Of a DNA stretch of 64,000 nt, positions 43,001 to 55,000 are shown one piece after another; within the stretch, counting starts at the first letter, position 1, and every line of letters starts with the position of its first letter. The stretch spans positions 2,976,001 through 3,040,000 of the forward strand of contig NZ_AP026978.1 of the NCBI RefSeq assembly GCF_027924405.1. The letters are read 5' to 3'. The notes below the pieces were generated by a model. The model worked only from the letters and a program-made list of their open reading frames with translations. It had not been told where the DNA came from and ran no database searches. Made by a program: the position numbers and the translations under genes. The DNA comes from Nocardia sputorum. Lineage in GTDB: Bacteria; Actinomycetota; Actinomycetes; Mycobacteriales; Mycobacteriaceae.

Positions 43001-46000
43001 CGCGACGGTGCCGATCGGGGCGCCCGCCGCGGGCATGAAGGTCTACGTGCTGGATGCGCGGTTGCGGCCGGTGCCGGTCGGCGTCGTCGGTGAGCTGTAC
43101 GTCTCCGGTGTCCAGTTGGCGCGCGGCTACCACGCGCGCGCCGACCTCACCTGCGGCGCGTTCGTCGCGAACCCGTTCGGTGCGGCGGGGGAGCGGCTGT
43201 ACCGGACCGGTGACCTGGTCCGCTGGCGCAAGACCGGGGAGCTCGAGTACCTGGGCCGCAGCGACTTCCAGGTGAAGGTGCGCGGCCAGCGGGTGGAGCC
43301 GGGTGACATCGAGTCCGCCCTGCGCGCTGTCGCGCAGGTGGCGCGTGCGGTGGCCGTCGTGACGACCGAACGCATCATCGGATACGTCACCCTGGCACCG
43401 GGCGCGGTGACCGACGGCCGTGCGATCCGCGAGCAGCTGACCCGCACCCTGCCGTCCTACCTGGTGCCGGACGCCGTGCAGGTGCTCGACGCGATGCCGC
43501 TCACCGCGAACGGCAAACTCGACCGATCGGCGCTGCCCCGGCCGGTGTTCGACGCCGGCGACGCCTTCGTCTCGCCGCGCACCGACGCCGAGGCGATGCT
43601 GGCGCGGCTGGTCGCCGACCTGACCGGCGCGGACCGGGTGAGCGTGACGGCGAACGTCTTCGAGATCGGGATCAACTCGCTGTCGGCTGCCCAGCTCGCC
43701 GCGCGGGCGCAGGCGGCCGTGGGTGTCGACGTCGGTATCCGGGACGTGTTCGACGCGCCGACGATCGCCGCTCTGGCCGAACGGATTTCGGCGCGGACCC
43801 GGTCCACCGCGATTCCGCTGACCGCACGGCAACGCGCGGGTGCGGTCCCGTTGGCGGCGGCGCAACGGCGCATCTGGTTCCTCAACCAGTTCGACACCGC
43901 CTCCTCTGCCTACAACATCTGCTTCGCGGCCCGCCTGACCGGCGCGCTGGACGTAGATGCGCTGCGGGCGGCGTTCTTGGACGTGGTGACCAGGCATGAG
44001 CCGTTGCGGACGGTGTATCCGCTGATCGACGGTGAGCCCCGCCAAGTGGTGCGCGACGTCGCGGCGATCGACGCGGAAGTGACACTCGCAGCGGAGCCGG
44101 TCAGCGGCGAAACGGAACTGGCCGAGCGGATCCGGGACGCGGTCGAGGCGGGATTCGACGTCGCGGAATCGGCGCCCGTGCGGGCGCGGCTGTATCGCAC
44201 CGCGCCGGATACGCATGTGCTGGTGGTCGTGGTCCATCACATCGCGGCCGACGGAGCGTCGATGGCTCCGCTCGCGCGCGACGTGTTCGCCGCGTACCGG
44301 GCGCGGGTGAACGGCCACACGCCGCAGTGGGAACCGCTGGCCGTCCAATACGCCGACTACGCGATGTGGCAGCAGGAGTCGCTCGGCGCCGAGGACGATC
44401 CGAGCTCACCGATCGCCCGGCAGATCGAGTACTGGACCGACGTTCTCGACGGTTCCCCGGAGTTGCTGGCCTTGCCGACAGACCGGCCGCGGCCCGCCAC
44501 TTTGTCCACAGACGGAGGCAACGTCCGGTTCCGGATGCCGGCAACGCTGCACGACGCCGTGGTGCGGCTGGCCCACCGGGAGGGCGTCACCGTGTTCGTC
44601 GTCCTGCACGCGGCGCTGGCGATCCTGCTGGCGCGCACCGCACACAGCGACGACATCACCGTCGGCACGCCGGTCGCCGGTCGCGGCAGGCCGGAACTCG
44701 ACGATCTGGTCGGCATGTTCGTGAACACGGTGGTGCTGCGCACGCGGATCGACGAGGCCCGCTCTTTCCGCGACCTGCTCACCGAGGTGCGCGACGTCGA
44801 CCTCGAAGCGCTCGCCAACGCCGACCTGCCCTACGAACGGCTCGTCGATGTCATCGGACGTCCGCGCTCGACGGCGTATTCGCCCCTGTTCCAGGTGATG
44901 TTCGGGTTGCAGAACACCCGAGCGGCCCGATTCGAGCTGCCCGGCATCGGCGTCGAAGTCCTCGACCCCGGCCTCGCGCAGGCCAAGGCCGACCTCACGG
45001 TGCTGGTCACCGAACGCCGCGAGGGCGATCAGCCCGCCGGGATCGACGGCGAGATCATCTACGCCACCGATCTTTTCGTCGAGTCGACCGCCCAAGCGCT
45101 GTGCGAGAGATTCGTTCGTGTCCTCGAGGCGGTCGTCAGCGATCCCGCGCGGCCGATCGGCCGCATCGGCCTGCTGAGCGCGGCCGAGTTCGAACGGTTG
45201 GTGCCCGTGCGGGGCATCGAGGGCACCCAGCCGTGCCTGCTTCCGGATGTGCTGGCCACCGCCGTGGCCGTGGCCCCGGCGGCGACGGCGCTGATCGGGA
45301 ACACCGAAACCCTCACCTACGCCGAACTCGACAGCAGGGCCAACCGCCTCGCCCGTGTGCTGCTCGCCCGCGGCGCCGGGCCGGGCATGTTCGTCGCGCT
45401 GGCCGTACCACGGTCGGTCGACTATCACGTCGCCATGTGGGCGATCGCGAAGACCGGCGCCACGTTCGTCCCGGTGGATCTGCGCTACCCCGTCGAGCGG
45501 ATCGCCCACATGCTGAGCGATTCCGGCGCCGCGATCGGCATCACGCTCGCGACCACCCACGCGGCGCTGCCGGACAGTGTGGATTCGCTGATGCTCGACG
45601 AGGCACGGACGGCGGCCGAGATCGCCGCGCAGTCGGACCGGCCGGTGACGGACACCGAACGCGGACGTGTCCTGCGGGTGGAGGACGCCGCCTACCTGAT
45701 CTACACGTCCGGTTCGACGGGAACGCCCAAGGGCGTCGTGGTCACCCATGCCGGATTGGCCAATTTCGCCGCGGAGCAGCGCGATCGGTACCTGGTCGAC
45801 GGCACGTCCCGCGTGCTGCAAGTGGCGGCGCCCGCGTTCGACGCGGTGCTGCTGGAAGCGTTGATGGCGCACGCGGCCTGCGCGGCGCTGGTCGTGTCGC
45901 CGCCGGAGGTGTTCGGCGGCCCGGATCTGGCCGCGCTGATCCGGACGCATCAGGTGTCGCACGCCTTCCTGACGCCGAGCGTGCTGGCCACCATGTCGCC

Positions 46001-49000
46001 CGCCGGCCTCGAGTCGGTACGGATGCTCGCGGTCGGCGGTGAGATGGTGCCCGCGGAACTGATCGCCACCTGGGCGCCCGGCCGCCGGTTGCACAACATC
46101 TACGGCCCGACCGAGACGACGATCGTGATCACGATGAGCGCCCCGGTGCGCCCGGGCGATCCGATCGCCATCGGCGGCCCGATTCGTGGCGCGGAGGCAG
46201 TGGTGCTGGACGCGCGTTTGCGTCCGGTCCCGGTCGGTGTCGCGGGGGAGCTGTACCTCGCGGGAGCCCAGCTGGCGCGCGGTTACCTCAACCGGCGCGC
46301 GGTGACGGCCGGTGCGTTCGTCGCGAATCCCTACGGCGGAGCGGGTGCGCGGATGTACCGCACCGGCGACATCGTCCGCTGGACCGCGCAGCGCACGTTG
46401 GAATACGTCGGCCGCAGCGATTTCCAGATCAAGATCCGCGGCCAGCGCATCGAGCTCGGGGAGATCGACGCGGCGCTGCTCACGCACCCGAAGGTGGCCG
46501 CCGCGGTGACCGTCAGCCGCACCGGGCCGGGAGGACAGCCGCTGCTGGCCGCGTACATCGTGACCGACGCCGGTGCGGACGTGGACCCGGACACCGTGCT
46601 CGAGCACGTCGCATCGGCGTTGCCCGCGCACATGGTGCCGTCGGTCGTCACCGTGCTCGACCGCATGCCGATCACCTCGACCGGCAAGGTGGACCGGAAA
46701 GCGTTGCCGGAACCCGTGTTCCGAGTCACCGACGACGACGGGCAGACAGCGGCGACTGAGCTGGAGCGGACCGTCGCGGCGGCGTTCGCGGACGTGCTCG
46801 GCATCGAGTCGGTGGGTGTCGCCACCTCCTTCTTCTCTCTCGGTGGCGATTCCATCCTGTCGATCCAGCTGGCTTCCCGGTTGAAGTCGGCCGGTGTCGT
46901 CGTGACGGCGCGCGACATCTTCGAGCAGAAGACCGTCCGGGGCCTGGCGCGGGTCGCCGCGGCCGCCGAACGGGTCTCGCTCGCGGAGTTGCCCGGTGGT
47001 GGCGTGGGCCGGGTCCCGTTCACCCCGGTGGTCTCCTGGTTCACCGAGCGCCTCGGCGCCGCCCCCCGGTTCGCTCAATCGATGCTGGTGCGCTTGCCGC
47101 GCGACGCGCGGGTCGAGGACGTCACCGCGACCGTGCGGGCGGTGCTCCAGCAGCACGACATGCTGCGTGCGCGGCTGCGCGAACAGTGGCTGGAGGTGCC
47201 GCCGGACAGCGCCGCCGACGTCGCGGACGTGGTGTTCACCCGCACTTTCCGCGCACACGAGACGCCGGGGAGCGAAGGGTTCACCGCGGTGGTGGAAGCG
47301 GCGTTGGCCGAGGCCTCCGACCGTCTCGACCCGGCGGCGGGCCGGATGGTGCAGGTCATGTGCCTGCTGCCGGAATCGGGTGTCGAGGCCGAAGCCCGCG
47401 CTCTCGTGGTCGTTCATCACCTGGCGGTCGACGGTGTGTCGTGGCGGATCCTGATCCCCGACTTCGCGACGGCATGGCAGCAGATCACCCAGGGGCGCGC
47501 GGTGGAACTGCCCGCACAGGGCACGTCCATGCGCCGGTGGGCGCACGCGGTGGCCGACGCCGCCGCGGCCCGCGCCGGAGAGTTCGAGCTGTGGCACCGG
47601 ATGGGCGCTGCCCCCGACCCACTGCTCGGCAGCGCGGTGCTGGATCCCGCCGTCGACATCCAGTCGACCGTCCGGCATCTGACGGTGTCCCTCCCTGCCG
47701 ATGTCACGTCGACGTTGCTCGACGCGGTCCCGAAGGCCGCGCACGGCAGCGTGGACGACGCGTTGCTGGCCGCTCTGGCCGTGGCGACAACACGCTGGCG
47801 CCACCGGCGCGGCGTCGCGCACGCGGGTGTCAAGGTCCTGCTGGAGGGGCATGGCCGGGCGGAGCAGATCGCCGAGGGCGCGGATGTCTCCCGCACGGTG
47901 GGGTGGTTCACCAACACCTATCCGGTGGCGCTCGACCTGAACGGTGTGGAGACGGACGATCCGCGTGCCGCGGTGAAGGCCGTCAAGGAGCAGTTGCGCG
48001 GCATTCCGGACAAGGGAATCGGCTACGGCCTGCTGCGCTACCTGCACGCGGGCACGGCCGACCGGCTCGCCGCGCTGCCGGAGCCGCAGATCAGTTTCAA
48101 CAATCTCGGCCGCGTCGGCGTCGACCTCACCGCACTGTCGGACCTCGCGTGGATTCCGACCGACGAGACGTTCGACCGGCGTGGCGCCTTCGACCCGGAC
48201 ATGCCCGCGGCCGCGGCCCTCACCATCGACGTCAACATCGTGGACACCGAGGCGGGACCGCGTTTGTCGGCGCATGTCGGATACGCGTCGCGGTTGCTCG
48301 AGCACGACGACGTGACCGAACTCGTCGACGCGTGGGTCGAGGCGCTGACCGCGATCGCGGCGGCGGCCAGGGCCGACGCGGACTGGGGCTTCTCACCCAC
48401 CGACGTTCCGCTCGTCGCGGTCACGCAGTCCGACCTGGACGCGTTCGCGGACCGCTACGGTGCCCTCGGGGATGTCTGGTCGCTGGCGCCGCTGCAGGCC
48501 GGCCTGCTGTTCCACGCCGAACTCGCGGCGGGTGATCTCGACGTCTACACGGCGCAATCGACCCTCGCCCTCGCCGGTGTGCTCGACGAGGATCGGCTCG
48601 AGCGGTCCGCGGCGGCCTTGCTGCAGCGTCATCCCAACCTGCGCGCGGCGTTCGTCCGCACCGTCGAAGGCGTTCCGGCGCAGGTGATTCCGGCGTCCGC
48701 GGTCGTGCGCTGGCGGCGAGTCGATCTGCGCGGCAGCACGACGACGCCGGAGGAGCTGATCGCGGCCGAGCGGGCGATCCCGTTCGATCCGGCCGATCCT
48801 CCACTGCTGCGTTTCCTGCTCATCGAGGTGGGGCCGCAGGACTACCGGCTGGTGCTGACGGCTCACCACCTGCTGCTGGACGGCTGGTCGCTGCCTTTGC
48901 TGTGGCGCGAGCTGATCGGCCTGTACGCGGTGAGCGCACGCGCCGAGCTGTTGCCCGCCGCGGCGTCCTACCGCGGCTACCTGGAATGGCTGGATCGGCG

Positions 49001-52000
49001 CGAGCCGTCCACCGGCCTCGAGGTGTGGCGCGACACCCTGCGCGACTTCACCGAACCCACGGTGGTCGCCGACGCGCGGACGCACACCACGGTCGGCATC
49101 CCGGTCGACCTCGCGGTCGAGCTGGATCGCGCCGTCACCGCCGAGCTCGTGGAATTCGCTCGGGCACGGGCGGTCACCATGGCGACGATCGTGCAGTTCG
49201 CCTGGGCGGTGGTCCTGGGCAACCTGCTCGGCGTCGAGCGCGTCGTGTTCGGCGGCACGGTCTCGGGACGTCCCGCCGACCTGCCGGGCGTGGAATCGAT
49301 GATCGGCTTGTTCATCAACACGATCCCGGTGGCCGTGCACGTCCCGCGGGACGCGACCGTGGCGGACGCGCTGCGGCGGTTGCAGGCCGACAACACCCGC
49401 TTGCTCGATCACCACGACGTCGAACTGTCCCGGATCCTGTCCGAGGCGGACGCCGGCCCGCTGTTCGACACGCTGGTCGTCTTCGAGTCCTACCCGGTCG
49501 ACAGCAGTGGCCTGGGCGACGCGGACATCGACGGCATGCGGGTGGTCGCGGCGGACGGAAGCGACGCCGCGCACTACCCGATCACGGTGCAGGCCCACCA
49601 GACCGACCGACTGCACGTGCGGATCCGCTACCAGCAGGCCCGCGTGGACGACCGGACGGCCGCCGGTCTGGCCGCTCGGATGGAGACCGTGCTGCGGGGT
49701 ATCACGACCGATCCGGAAGCGCGGCTGGGCGCGGTCGACCTGTTGACCGCGGCGGAGCGCCGTGCGCTGGTACCCGCCACCGGCGGACCGGCCGAAGCGC
49801 CCCGTGTGCTGGCGGAGTTGCTGGCGGCCGGTGCCGCGATGAATTCGGATGCGGCAGCGGTGGTTTCGGCTGAGCGCGCGCTGTCGTACGCCGAGTTGGA
49901 CGCCTGGTCGAACCGTGTGGCGCGCGAACTGATCGATTGGGGCGTCGGCCCGGGCGACCAGGTGGCGTTGGCGATGGCGCGGTCGGTGGAACTCGTGGTC
50001 GGCATGTGGGCGGTGGCCAAGACCGGCGCCGCGTTCCTGCCGGTGGATCCGCGGAATCCGGCAGAGCGCGTCGCGCATATGGTCGCCGACTCCGAGGTTC
50101 GCGTCGCGGTCACGGTCGCGGCGTCGCGAGGGCTGGTTCCCGACGCTGTCCGGCGGCTGGTGCTCGACGATCCGGAAATCGGCAAGGCGATCGAGGCGCG
50201 GTCCTCGGCCGCGGTGACCGACCGGGATCGACGGCGGACGCCACACGTTCGCGACGCGGCCTATGTGCTGTACACCTCGGGCTCGACCGGAACGCCGAAG
50301 GGCGTTGCCGTCACGCACGAGGGACTGGCGAATTTCGCCGCCGTGCAACGGGTTCGCTTCGGCGTGGACGACCGGTCGCGGGTGCTGAACGCGTCCGCTC
50401 CCGGTTTCGACGTGGTGGTCCTCGAGCTGCTGCTGGCCCACACCAACGGCGCGGTGCTCGTGGTGCCGCCGCCGGAGGTGTTCGGCGGGCCCGACTTGGC
50501 GGAGTTCATTCGCGCGCAGCGGGTGTCGCACTCGTTCATGACGCCGAGCGTGCTGTCGACGATGTCGCCAGAAGGCCTGGATTCGCTGCGGGTGCTGATG
50601 GCCGGTGGCGAGGCGGTGACACCGGAGATCGTGACGCAGTGGGCGCCGGGCCGGCGGCTGTTGAACGGATACGGTCCGACCGAGACGACGATTCTGGCCG
50701 GCATCAGCGATCCGCTGCATCCCGGCGAGACCGTCACGATCGGTGGTCCGATCGGCGGTGTCGAGGCCGTCGTGCTGGACGCGTGGCTGCGACCGGTGCC
50801 GGTCGGCGTGGTCGGCGAGTTGTATCTCGCCGGTGTGCAACTGGCCCGCGGATACGTCAACCGGCCGGTGGCGACGTCGGGTGCGTTCGTGGCGAATCCG
50901 TTCGGCGCGCCGGGGTCGCGCATGTACCGCACCGGTGACCTGGCTCGCTGGACGCCCGAACACACCGTGGAATACCTCGGCCGCAGCGATTTCCAGGTCA
51001 AGATCCGCGGCCAGCGTATCGAGCTCGGTGAGATCGAGGCCGTGCTCGCCGCACAGCCCGGCGTGGAGCACGCGGTGGTCGTGCTGCGCAAGGACGAGCG
51101 CGGCATCGGCAGGCTCGCCGGCTATCTGGTCGGCTCCGATGGCTTGGATCCGGAGGAGGTCAGGGCCGCCGCGCGGCTGCGGCTGCCCGCGCACATGGTG
51201 CCCGATGTGTGCACGGTGCTCCCCGAATTCCCGCTCACCAGAACCGGCAAGCTCGACCGCTTGGCGCTTCCCGCACCGGAATTCACGGCGGCACGGGCCT
51301 GGACGGCTCCACGTACGGAGACCGAACGCCACGTCGCGGAAGTCTTCGCACACGTCCTGGGCGTCGACCGGGTCGGGGCCACCGACAGCTTCTTCGACCT
51401 CGGCGGCAATTCGCTGTCGGCGACGCGGGTGACCGCCCAGTTGAGCACCGCGCTCGGCGTGCGCGTCGGTGTTCGCGACCTGTTCGAAGCGCCGACGGTC
51501 GCCGAGCTCGCCGCCCGGCTGGACACCTCCGAGCTGGCAGTCCGGGTGCCCCTGGTAGCGCGCACCCGCCCCGCACTCGTCCCGCTGTCGCTGGCCCAGC
51601 AACGAATGTGGTTCCTCAATCAGCTCGACACCTCGATGGGTGCCTACAACATCCCGCTGGTGCTCCGGCTGAAGGGCGAACTCGACCTCGACGCACTGCG
51701 ACGCGCGTGCGCGCTGGTCATCGATCGGCACGAGTCGCTGCGCACCAAATTCCCGATAACCGACGGAACACCGCATCAGGTCGTCGTGCCCGTCGAGGAG
51801 GTCCCGACCGGACTCGACGCGGTCGAGGTCGACGCGGAACGGCTGATGGAGCTCGTGCTCGCCACGGTTTCGGCGAGCTTCGACGTGACGCAGGCGCCCC
51901 CGGTGCGCGCGGAGTTGTTCCGGCTCGGTGCGGACGAGCACGTCCTGGTCATCGCAGTTCACCACATCTGCGCCGACGGGCAGTCCATGCTGCCGCTCGC

Positions 52001-55000
52001 CCGGGACGTGGCGATGGCCTACCAGGCGAGCAAGCAAGGGACGCCGCCGCCGTGGCCCGCGCTCGCGGTCCAGTACGCGGACTACACCCTGTGGCAGCGC
52101 GACGTGCTCGGCGACGAGCACGACCCGGGCTCGGTCATGTCCCAGCAGTTGCGTTTCTGGAAGGACACCCTCGGCGGGCTGCCCGAGCTGCTCGAATTGC
52201 CGACCGATCTGCCGCGCCCGCCGGTGGCGTCCATGCGCGGCCGCACGGTGGACTTCGCGATCTCCGCCGCGTTGCAGGAACGGATCGGCGCGGTCGCACG
52301 TGCGGCGAACGCGACGGTGTTCATGGTCATGCACGCCGCGCTGGCAGTCCTGCTCTCGCGGCTGGCCGGGATCGGCGACGTCGCGGTGGGCACCCCGGTG
52401 GCCGGCCGCGGCGAGCGCGAGCTGGACGATCTGATCGGCATGTTCGTCAACACCCTCGTGCTGCGGTCACGGGTGTCGTCGCGCCAGTCGTTCGCCGAGC
52501 TGCTCGCGGCGACCCGGGAAACGGACCTGGCCGCGTTCGCGCATGCCGACGTGCCGTTCGAGCAAGTGGTGGAGGCGCTGAACCCGCCGCGGTCCACCGC
52601 GCATCTGCCGCTGTACCAGGTCACGCTCGATGTCCAGAACCTGAGCAAGGCCGCGCTGGAACTGCCCGGACTGATCGTCGAGCCGGTCGAGAACGGATTC
52701 GAACCGGCGCAGGCCGACCTGAACCTGAACCTGGTCGAACGGTCGGGCGCCCAGGGGGAGCCGGATGGCATCCGGGGACGCCTGACCTACGCCACCGATC
52801 TCTTCGTCGAGGAGACGATGACCCGGTTCGCGCAGGCATATGTGCGGATTCTGGAAGAGGTGACCGCCGACCCGGCGGTCGCGGTCGGCGACATCGACCT
52901 CGTGGGCGCGGGGGAACGTCGTGCGGTGCTCGACGCGGCCGGTGACGCGGGGGTCGCGGTGCCCGAGACCACCCTCGCCGAGCTGTTCGCCGCTCAGGCC
53001 GCCGCACGGCCGGACGCGGTCGCGGTGACCGACGGCCAGGCGCGGCTGACCTACGCGGAGCTGGACCGCCGCGCCGCCGCGGTGGCGGCACGGCTGACCG
53101 AACTCGGCGTGGGACCGGAATCGCTGGTCGCCGTGGCGTTGCCGCGCTCGACCGACCTGGTGGTTGGCCTGCTCGGCGTCGTGCGCGCGGGTGCGGGATA
53201 TCTGCCGCTGGACGTGGCGTATCCCGCGGAGCGGTTGCGCTTCATGCTCGACGACGCGGGTCCGTCCGCGGTGCTGACCACGGCGGGCATGTCCGCGGCG
53301 GTGCCGGAGTGCGCCGCGCCGGTCCTGCTCCTCGAGGATTGCGATGACGCGTCCGATCCGGTGGTTTCCGCTGCGCGACCGGGCAACGTCGCCTATGTGA
53401 TCTACACGTCGGGATCGACGGGCCGTCCCAAGGGCGTGACGGTCGGCCACCGCGAAGCGGTCACCCTGTTCACCAACGCGGCCGAGCGCTTCGACCTCGG
53501 ACCCGACGACGTGTGGACGATGTTCCATTCCTACGCCTTCGATTTCGCGGTGTGGGAAATCTGGGGTGCGTTGCTGTCCGGCGGCAAGGTCGTCGTGGTC
53601 GACTACGACACCTCCAGGTCGCCGGAGACCTTCGTCGAGGTCGTGGCCCGCGAAGGGGTGACGGTGTTGAGCCAGACACCCTCGGCGTTCTACGGCTTCG
53701 CCGACGCCGAGCGCCGCTACCGGGAAGCGGGCTGCCCCGCAGGCGATCTGGCGCTTCGTTATGTCGTCTTCGGTGGTGAGGCGCTGGACGCGTCCCGGTT
53801 GGACGGCTGGTTCGCCGCGCACGCGCCGGGATCGCCGCGGCTGGTCAACATGTACGGCATCACCGAGACGACCGTGCACGTGACGTTCTCCGAGGTCACG
53901 CCGGCTCAGACAGGTGCGGCCGGGATCGGTGCGCCGCTCCCCGGATTGCGGGTGTACGTCCTCGACGACCGCTTGCGGCCGGTGCCGATCGGCGTCGCCG
54001 GTGAGATCTACGTGGCCGGTGGCCAGCTCTCGCGAGGGTATCTGGGAGCCCCGGCACTGACCGCGGGCCGATTCGTGGCCAACCCGTTCGACCGCGACGG
54101 CTCCCGGCTGTACCGATCCGGGGACGTGGGCCGCTGGCGGAGGTCGGCGAGCGGGCTGGAGTTGGCCTACGCGGGCCGGGCCGACGCGCAGGTGCAGTTG
54201 CGTGGTTTCCGCATCGAACTCGGCGAGGTGGAGTCGGCGCTGCTGCGGCACCCGCTGGTCACCCAGGCCGCGGCGGCGGTGCACCGGCACGATCGCGGGG
54301 TGGACCAGTTGATCGGCTACGTCGTCGGCGTCGGCGGGGAGCGGATCGATCCGGCGGAGGTCCGCGAGACCGCCGCCGAGGTCCTGACGAGTTACATGGT
54401 GCCCGCCACGATCATGGTGCTGCCCGCACTGCCGTTGACGGTCAACGGCAAGCTCGATCGAAAAGCGCTGCCTGCGCCCGAGTTCGAGGAATCGACGGCC
54501 GCGTTCGCGGAGCCGCGGACGCACACGGAGAAAGTGATCAGCGACGTCTACGCGCAGGTTCTGGGTGTCCGGCGCGTCGGGGCGACGGACGGGTTCTTCG
54601 ATCTCGGCGGCAACTCGCTGCTGGCCACGATGGTGGTGACCGAATTGCGCGGTCGCGGTGTGACCATCCAGTTGCCGTGGATGTTCGACGACGCGACGCC
54701 GCGAGCGCTGGCGGCCAGGGCCGACGGCGCGGAGGGCGGCTCGGGCCTGCAAGTGTTGCTGCCGCTGCGGGCGCAGGGCGCGAAACCCGCGGTGTTCGCG
54801 GTGCACCCCGCGGGCGGTCTGGCGTGGTTCTACGGCGGCGTGGTCGAGCATCTGCACAAGGACCGGCCGGTCTACGGCTTGCAGGATCCCCACGTCGTGG
54901 CGGGCGAACCGGGTGCGCGTTCCGTCGACGAACTGGCCGAACGCTATGCGGCCGAGATTCGCCGACTGCAGCCCAGCGGCCCGTACCACCTGCTCGGGTG

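Noticed and set aside
42516..43680. Module 4 as an inactive or broken module
   Set aside because: Despite odd motifs, the A3 core TSGSTG, the final Lys (NGKLDR) and the carrier serine are intact, so it is treated as functional but unusual.
32703..44348. Very long open frames on the minus strand across the large NRPS (over 1,400 codons each)
   Set aside because: They lie opposite clear NRPS domains, are low-complexity Arg/Gly/His/Asp-rich and arise from GC-biased codons on the other strand.
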